A stretch of DNA of 64,000 bases from Hyphomonadaceae bacterium (lineage in GTDB: Bacteria; Pseudomonadota; Alphaproteobacteria; Caulobacterales; Aquidulcibacteraceae). The stretch is from assembly GCA_021731815.1 (NCBI GenBank), contig JAKFWO010000033.1:20185-84184 (forward strand). The letters run 5' to 3'. Positions 56,550 to 64,000 of this stretch are shown piece by piece. The first letter of the stretch is position 1. Each line of letters opens with the position of its first letter. The notes beneath the pieces were generated by a model. That model was not told the origin of the DNA. It ran no database searches and saw only the letters and a list, made by a program, of their open reading frames with translations. A program made the translations under genes and the position numbers.

Positions 56550-57112
56550 GGTGCAGAATGCTCCGACACCCTGACCTTGCGAAACCCACGGCGCAGGGAA
56601 AAAAGCGCAAACAGCGCCAATACCAAGGAGTATAGACCGTTCCAGCCCGCCATGGAAATCCCGGCAAGGCGCCAGGCGGCTTCATCGCAGGGGACCGCCC
56701 TGATTCCGCCCTCCAGCGCCGCAAGGATTTCGCGGCCCGAGGGGATTGTTCCGGACGAACCGCCCCCGCAGGTTGCCGGCCCCGGCCAGAATTTCCATTC
56801 CACGCCCGCATGCCAGAAGGCCTGCCCGGCACCGACCATCAGGCCGATGGCCGCGAGGGCCAGAAAGACCCGCGCCCGCAGGGCATCAGGGCGAGAAAGA
56901 TTCAGCGCCAGAAACCCGATCAGCAGCCCGCCAATCACCCAATAGACCTCCCGCTGGCGCAGGCAGAGCGAACAGGGCGCAAATCCGCCAAAGCGCTCAA
57001 AGGCATGGGCGGCCAGCAGGGCACCGGCGCAGCCCAGAAGCAGCACCAGCAGGGCCATATTGGCCGATTGCGCGGCCGGTTTTGGGACAATTGCCGTGCG
57101 GGGATCTGCCAT
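56546..57112 (-). CDS. dsbB: Disulfide bond formation protein B
   Basis: This 188-residue four-span inner-membrane protein re-oxidises DsbA and passes electrons to ubiquinone. The first periplasmic pair is CSLC in FAPCSLCLRQREVYW, and the second pair comprises the cysteines in ATCGGG and AVPCDE. DsbA is not nearby. It lies between the thioesterase and coq7 with a 6-bp gap and a 4-bp overlap. Confidence 0.93.
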   Translation of the reverse strand: MADPRTAIVPKPAAQSANMALLVLLLGCAGALLAAHAFERFGGFAPCSLCLRQREVYWVIGGLLIGFLALNLSRPDALRARVFLALAAIGLMVGAGQAFWHAGVEWKFWPGPATCGGGSSGTIPSGREILAALEGGIRAVPCDEAAWRLAGISMAGWNGLYSLVLALFALFSLRRGFRKVRVSEHSAP

Positions 57113-57118
57113 GGAGCC

Positions 57119-58111
57119 CTATCCCGCCGCCCCGGCCGAAGTAACGACCTTCGCTTCCGGCCCGGCGACTGCCATGCGATTGAGCTGCGCCAGAAATTCC
57201 GGCGGGACGGAAATCGCCTTGCGGGCATCGAGGTCGAGAGACACGGCCATGGCCTCGACACTCGCCCAGGGGATATTCCGCACCGGGTCGATCAGCCGAT
57301 GGACGAAATGCAGGGTCTTTGAGGTCGCCGCCTTGATGAAGGAATGGGTCTCGATGAGATCGCCCGCGCGCGGCCATGCGTGATAATGGATCCGGGTTTC
57401 CAGCACTGCTGCACCGATGCGGCGCGGCACAGCCGAGGTTTCGCCCGATTCCCGGTCCAGCGCCGAAGCCAGGTCACGCCGCCAGCCTTCCATGAGATTG
57501 GGCACTGAATCCGAAACCCGTCCCATGATCATCTCGGCCCGCAGCCAGCCGAAAATGTCGCATTCGGCGGGGCTCACCATGAAACAGCCGAGCGGGTTCC
57601 AGTCGCCCCCCGCCGGGGCTTCAGGGCGGAGGAAATCGCCAACCGGTGATTCACCATTGGCAAAGGCCAGACTGCGCGGGGCTCCGGCCTCGGGAACGCC
57701 GCCTGCGAGCATCAGGGCCTTGGCCCGCGAAATCGTCCGCTCCGGAAAGGGAAAGGCCGCATTGCTGCGCGCCAGCACATGGCCGAGCCGCGTCTGCAAA
57801 GTGGCCGAAAGCGCGCCGGTATGAGTATGGCGCATTTCCTGATAGAGGGTGAGCTCCGGACTTCCGACTGCGCTCGGTGCGCCGGAAATCGTCAGCGGCG
57901 TGCCGGGCCGGGATTCGGCATGAAACCGGATATGCTGTTCGATGGGTTGTAATGTGCCATTGGCATCCTCCCGAAACGCCCCGGACATGCCCAGCATTTC
58001 GGCAAGCGGCCCAAGCCCCTCCATCGCCTTGGCGACGTAAAAGCGGACATTGAGATGCCCCATTTCGTCGCATTCCCAGGCATTGGTAACGCCGCGATAG
58101 AGAATCTTCAT
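57119..58111 (-). CDS. Double hot-dog acyl-CoA thioesterase-like protein
   Basis: This 330-residue protein has two 4HBT-type hot-dog domains: the first has TNAWECDEMGHLNVRFYVAK (the D-x-x-G-H-[LV]-N signature), and the second has AAVLETRIHYHAWPRAGDLI and HFVHRLIDPVRNIPWA. Such proteins hydrolyse acyl-CoA, but the substrate is unknown. The ATG at 58111 (MKILYRGVTNAW) overlaps the stop of the Fur-family gene. The frame extends upstream but is not conserved there. Confidence 0.85.
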   Translation of the reverse strand: MKILYRGVTNAWECDEMGHLNVRFYVAKAMEGLGPLAEMLGMSGAFREDANGTLQPIEQHIRFHAESRPGTPLTISGAPSAVGSPELTLYQEMRHTHTGALSATLQTRLGHVLARSNAAFPFPERTISRAKALMLAGGVPEAGAPRSLAFANGESPVGDFLRPEAPAGGDWNPLGCFMVSPAECDIFGWLRAEMIMGRVSDSVPNLMEGWRRDLASALDRESGETSAVPRRIGAAVLETRIHYHAWPRAGDLIETHSFIKAATSKTLHFVHRLIDPVRNIPWASVEAMAVSLDLDARKAISVPPEFLAQLNRMAVAGPEAKVVTSAGAAG

Positions 58112-58647
58112 CTTTCGCTTCCGGCCCCGGCTGACAGGGCGCAATTGGCGCAAATACCGCGCGCCTCGATGACACTGACCTTGATCGCGAAATTCCGGCC
58201 AGCCGCCCAATCCTGCAGATCGGCGAGCGCAGCGCCGGCATCGCGTTCATCGGCGGCTCCGCATTGTTCGCAGATCAGAAACGCCACCGCGCGCCGACAT
58301 CCATGCAGGCCGCAGGCGATGAAGGCATTGAGGCTCTCGATCCGGTGGGCCAACCCGTTTTGCATCAGGAAATCGAGCGCGCGGTAGATTGTCGGCGGCT
58401 TGGCAGGGAAGCCACCCTCCCCGATATTCGCGATAAGGTCATAGGCCTTGACCGGTCGATGGCTCGACAACAGCAATTCCAGCACCCGCCGCCGCGCTGG
58501 CGTAAGCTGGGTTCCCCGTTCGGCACAGGCCTCCGCGGCCTCGGTCAAGGCGCGCGACAGGCTTGCGGGATCAGCGCAGCAGTGCCCCGAAACGGCGGGG
58601 GCTGCGTGCGAGGTCTCGGGAATCGCCGGATGGAATTGGGATCTCAT
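58108..58647 (-). CDS. zur: Fur-family regulator, Zur-like
   Basis: This is a 179-residue protein with an N-terminal winged helix (LTPARRRVLELLLSSHRPVKAYDL, KPPTIYRALDFLMQNGLAHR) and a C-terminal metal-sensing domain with two CxxC motifs (ICEQCG and ICANCA). The sequence is closest in appearance to zinc regulator Zur: a long N-terminus and FIACGLHGCRRAVAFLICEQ. It is the first gene of an operon with a thioesterase, dsbB and coq7, and overlaps the next gene by 4 bp. No zinc transporter is adjacent. Confidence 0.78.
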   Translation of the reverse strand: MRSQFHPAIPETSHAAPAVSGHCCADPASLSRALTEAAEACAERGTQLTPARRRVLELLLSSHRPVKAYDLIANIGEGGFPAKPPTIYRALDFLMQNGLAHRIESLNAFIACGLHGCRRAVAFLICEQCGAADERDAGAALADLQDWAAGRNFAIKVSVIEARGICANCALSAGAGSER

Positions 58648-58920
58648 GCCGGCAATCTAGCCTGGTCTCGCCAAAAGTGAAGCCGCATGCGCCACCGTAT
58701 AGGGGCCGTCTCGGTTGTGGGAGGCGTGCCGCCCGCGATGGCACGTCCGGGATGAGCTGGCGCGGCCCGACGTCCCGCGATTCCGGGGGCGAGGTCTCGC
58801 ACCCCGCGAAGGCCTCTCGGCATCACGGAAAGTTGACAACTCGCCGGCGACCGAAATAGATCGTTGTGGGAGGCCCCGTCGACAAGCAAACACAGGGGGT
58901 CGCAACAACAGGGGTAGTCC

Positions 58921-59478
58921 ATGAAACTGACCAGCTTGGCGCTTTCGGGCGTTGCCATCATCAGCCTTGCCGGCTGCGAGACCACCAGCTCGAGGGCCTA
59001 TCAGGTTGTGCCGCAGAATACGATTGCGCTGCAATCGCAGGTTGGTGCCGGAGCAAAGAAAGTTTCGATCGGGAATTTTTCGACAGCCGAGGGTGTCGAC
59101 GCGCAAATGACCTGCCGCGCGCTTGGTGCGCTCGAGGTTGCGCCGGGCCAAACGGCCGTTGAATATTTGCGGTCGGCGTTCCAGGCCGAGTTCCTGCAGG
59201 GCGGGCTTTATGACCAGGTGAATGGCCAACAGATTCAGGGCGTCGTCGAAAAGCTCGACTTCAATTCGTTCGGCACCGGGTCATGGAAAGTCTCCGTCAC
59301 CCTGAAATCCGCCTCCCTGCCGGAGGGCTTGAGCGTGGCCACTGATTTTTCGTTCAAGACCTCCTATTCGGCGCTGCGGGCCTGTCAGAACGTGATCGAC
59401 GCCTTTCAGCCCGCGACGGCCCAATTGATCGAAAAGGCGATCACCCATCCGGATTTCAGGAAGCTGACCGGCGGGTAA
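58921..59478 (+). CDS. Predicted lipoprotein, unknown function
   Basis: This is a 185-residue protein with a lipoprotein signal peptide (lipobox SLAGC, Cys at residue 19). The mature part is a single alpha/beta domain with KVSIGNFSTAEGVDAQMTC, YLRSAFQAEFLQGGLYD and a final helix; one disulfide between the two remaining cysteines is possible. It resembles small outer-membrane lipoproteins of the LptE/YajG type in layout only. It is monocistronic and ends in a strong terminator. Confidence 0.78.
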   Translation: MKLTSLALSGVAIISLAGCETTSSRAYQVVPQNTIALQSQVGAGAKKVSIGNFSTAEGVDAQMTCRALGALEVAPGQTAVEYLRSAFQAEFLQGGLYDQVNGQQIQGVVEKLDFNSFGTGSWKVSVTLKSASLPEGLSVATDFSFKTSYSALRACQNVIDAFQPATAQLIEKAITHPDFRKLTGG

Positions 59479-59539
59479 GCCGTCCGCAGACCCGCGGGCG
59501 GGATCGGGGTGCCTGTTCATCGACCGCCGGCCAAAAGCA

Positions 59540-59574
59540 AAAAGGCCCGCTTCCTTTCGGAGGCGGGCCTTTTC
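59540..59574. terminator. Bidirectional rho-independent terminator
   Basis: AAAAGGCCCGC (59540-59550) pairs with GCGGGCCTTTT (59563-59573). T-rich sequence follows on the plus strand, and an A-tract (read as U on the minus strand) lies on the other side. It serves the lipoprotein gene and katG, which converge here. Confidence 0.9.
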
Positions 59575-59594
59575 TTGTCCGGAAACGGGAGCCG

Positions 59595-62027
<2,433 letters not shown>

Positions 62028-62993
62028 ATGGAAACCCTGCCTCCCATTCCCGATCGACCCGGTACCCTGCCCTCACCGCGCGGCGCAATGCCGACCTTGC
62101 GCCAATTGCAATTCCTCGTAGCAATAGCCGAAACCGGCTCGTTCAGCGCGGGGGCCGAGCGCGCTTGCGTGACGCAGCCCACCTTGTCCTCGGCGATCAA
62201 GGAACTCGAGGATCTGCTCGGCGTACAATTGCTGGAGCGCGGGCGATCCGGCGCGAGCCTGACCAGCGCGGGTGAGGAAGCCGCCGCACGCGCCGGGCGG
62301 ATCATCGCCGAGGCCGAGGATCTCGTTCACTCCGTTCGGGGGGCGGGGGCCCCGCTCACGGGTGCATTCAAGCTGGGCGCCATCCCGACCATCGCGCCCT
62401 TTCTGCTGCCCCAGGTCCTGCCCGCGATCAGGGCCGATTGGCCGCTGCTGAAACTTTATCTGCGCGAGGATCTGACCGCCCGCCTACTCGAATCCGTGCG
62501 GATGCGGCGACTTGATGCCGCGCTGATCGCTTTGCCTTTCGAGGCGCCCGGCATCGAGAGCCTGCCCTTGTTCGATGATGAATTGTTGTTCGTCGCCCCG
62601 CGCCTGCACCCGCTCGCCCGGGAAGGTGCCCTGACCCATGACCGCCTGCTGCGCGAAACCGTGCTGCTGCTGGAGGACGGCCATTGCCTGCGCGAACACG
62701 CGCTTTCCGTGTGCCGCATGCCGGCGGCGGGGCGGGAGGCCGATGTCTCGGCCACCAGCCTGCACACGCTGGTCCAGATGGTGGCCTCGGGATTGGGCGT
62801 CAGCCTGCTGCCGCGGCTGGCCCTGGCGGCCGGCATCGCGGCGGGTGCGGAAATCACCGTGCGCCCGTTCTCGCCGCCGCTGATCGGCCGCACGATCGGC
62901 ATGGCCTGGCGCCAGGGCTCGGCCCGCGCCGAGGAGGCCCAATTGCTGGGCGAGGTTATCGTCCAGGCGCGCCGGAACCGGTCCGATGGTTAA
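62028..62993 (+). CDS. oxyR: Peroxide-sensing LysR-type regulator OxyR
   Basis: This 321-residue LysR protein has an N-terminal helix-turn-helix (LRQLQFLVAIAETGSFSAGA, TQPTLSSAIKELEDLLG). The sensing domain contains the OxyR cysteine pair in DGHCLREHALSVC, spaced nine residues apart as in the E. coli pair C199/C208. A disulfide there switches it on in peroxide. The ATG at 62028 opens the frame; the ATG at 62088 (MPTLRQLQFL) matches the usual family start better and is equally possible. It is divergent from katG. Confidence 0.93.
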   Translation: METLPPIPDRPGTLPSPRGAMPTLRQLQFLVAIAETGSFSAGAERACVTQPTLSSAIKELEDLLGVQLLERGRSGASLTSAGEEAAARAGRIIAEAEDLVHSVRGAGAPLTGAFKLGAIPTIAPFLLPQVLPAIRADWPLLKLYLREDLTARLLESVRMRRLDAALIALPFEAPGIESLPLFDDELLFVAPRLHPLAREGALTHDRLLRETVLLLEDGHCLREHALSVCRMPAAGREADVSATSLHTLVQMVASGLGVSLLPRLALAAGIAAGAEITVRPFSPPLIGRTIGMAWRQGSARAEEAQLLGEVIVQARRNRSDG

Positions 62994-63035
62994 TATTTTC
63001 CCACAGGCACGGCTCCGGTGCAGTCGCAGAAACGT

Positions 63036-63776
63036 TCAGAACCGCAGGCGAATGCCCGAAGTGGCCGCCAGAGAGGAATATTCCGATTGCAGCGTCGAAT
63101 CGAGCACGCCGGTCGTCAGATTGCGCCGCTCCACCGAAGGATCGCTCAGCCGGAAATAGCGAATGTCGGAGTAAAGCGACCAATGTTTGCTCACCCGCCA
63201 ATCGGATCCCACAAAGATTTGCCACGCAAATTCGGTGGAACTGTCCTGAAGGCCCAATTGATTGGTATTGGCACCGACATAGCGAACATCATAGCGGATG
63301 CGCCCTGCACCTACCCCGCCGCCGGCCGAGAAATTGAGTTTCGTTCCAAACAACACGTTGAAATAAGGCGTGTCATAAGCAAGATTGGCGAGCCCGGCGA
63401 GGACCGTTTCCTTGCCCTGAAAATTCTGGTTGCCGCCATTGAACGAGAAATCATCCAGCCGGCTGGAGCGATAGCTGATTTCGCCTTCGGCGCGCAGCGA
63501 GCCCCAGTTCCCGTCCAGAAAATCAGACCCGAAGGCACCGCCCACCAGATAGCTGCCATTGAACAGGCTCTTGCGGAAATCGATTTCGACATTGCGCGGA
63601 GCACCTGCCGCATTGGCCCCGGTACTGGTCTGATCGAACGCAAAATTACTGCCGCCAAAGACAGTGACGTAAGGTGCCCTGCCTGCTTCTTCGGCAAAGG
63701 CGGCACCTGCCCCCGGCGGGATGGCAGCACCTGCCATCAACATCACCGAAAACACCCGACCCGGAATATTTCTCAT
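63036..63776 (-). CDS. Outer-membrane beta-barrel protein
   Basis: This is a 246-residue protein with a signal peptide (cleavage near AAFA-EE), then about eight amphipathic beta strands (for example YVTVFGGSNFAFDQ, SLRAEGEISYRSS, WSLYSDIRYFRLS) and the terminal aromatic IRLRF typical of barrels inserted by BAM. It resembles the small OmpA-like/surface-antigen porin fold of alphaproteobacteria. AGGGGGA precedes the ATG at 63776; the longer frame is rejected. The role is unknown. Confidence 0.85.
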   Translation of the reverse strand: MRNIPGRVFSVMLMAGAAIPPGAGAAFAEEAGRAPYVTVFGGSNFAFDQTSTGANAAGAPRNVEIDFRKSLFNGSYLVGGAFGSDFLDGNWGSLRAEGEISYRSSRLDDFSFNGGNQNFQGKETVLAGLANLAYDTPYFNVLFGTKLNFSAGGGVGAGRIRYDVRYVGANTNQLGLQDSSTEFAWQIFVGSDWRVSKHWSLYSDIRYFRLSDPSVERRNLTTGVLDSTLQSEYSSLAATSGIRLRF

Positions 63777-64000
63777 CAAATCCCCCTGTGATGACTTGCC
63801 GTCAAACTGGCGGCCACACGGCACGCCGGAGCGATCTCGCATATAATGCGCGTCGAAGTCAGCACATTTTTTTGTTATCGCATTCCCTGACAGGGCCCAT
63901 TGCATCCACTTCGGGCCCTTTTTCGGCGCAATGCAGCTCCCGCCTGTCGGGAAGCCGTGAAACATGGCACTGCCCCCCTGTGACCTACCCCGTGCCCTGT

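Overview
The window is high-GC, densely packed chromosomal DNA with both strands used. Its gene content points to an alphaproteobacterium, probably Rhodospirillales-like. The signs are an ATP12-family F1-ATPase chaperone gene overlapping a HAD phosphatase gene beside an RluC-type synthase, a COQ7-type ubiquinone hydroxylase, a membrane H+-pyrophosphatase with the K+-independence lysine, and a chemoreceptor ending in a CheR/CheB-binding-like pentapeptide. The order and genus cannot be fixed from this sequence. I see no prophage, transposase, CRISPR array or rRNA. There is one tRNA, tRNA-Leu(UAA).

Layout. 1-21.4 kb is housekeeping: ald (cut by the window edge), nrdA with tandem NrdR-like boxes, a GNAT protein, thiE and a Sel1-repeat protein, hslU without hslV next to it, parC, a SpoU-type methylase, rnd, a SAM methyltransferase with a repeat-encoded linker, aspS, the atp12-HAD-rluC group, hppA, a polytopic membrane protein and purC.

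21.5-34.3 kb is a complete type II secretion locus, gspC-D-E-F-G-H-I-J-K-L-M-N, all on the minus strand. A small lipoprotein gene follows gspN by 25 bp. An array of TGTCAT-like direct repeats resembling a Pho box lies upstream of gspC. The prepilin peptidase gspO is not here. Twelve gsp genes, a neighbouring lipoprotein and possible phosphate control recall the elpS/T2SS arrangement reported in Caulobacter. This is the most interesting system in the window.

34.7-48.8 kb holds sucC without sucD, tRNA-Leu, two overlapping tandem DUF4139 paralogues, an OmpA-family lipoprotein with a strong terminator, pyrD, a chemoreceptor, an LpxR-like outer-membrane protein, a c-di-GMP EAL protein with a degenerate GGDEF domain, and a small membrane protein.

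48.8-64 kb holds envelope sugar genes (kdsA, kdsD, galU), etfB-etfA, ftsH, a tight zur-like/thioesterase/dsbB/coq7 operon, a lipoprotein, divergent katG and oxyR, and a beta-barrel protein.

A recurring feature is exact two-copy tandem duplication of 14-19 bp in spacers beside genes (upstream of rnd and katG, downstream of hppA and of the DUF4139 pair). In-frame 12- and 18-bp repeats occur inside two proteins.
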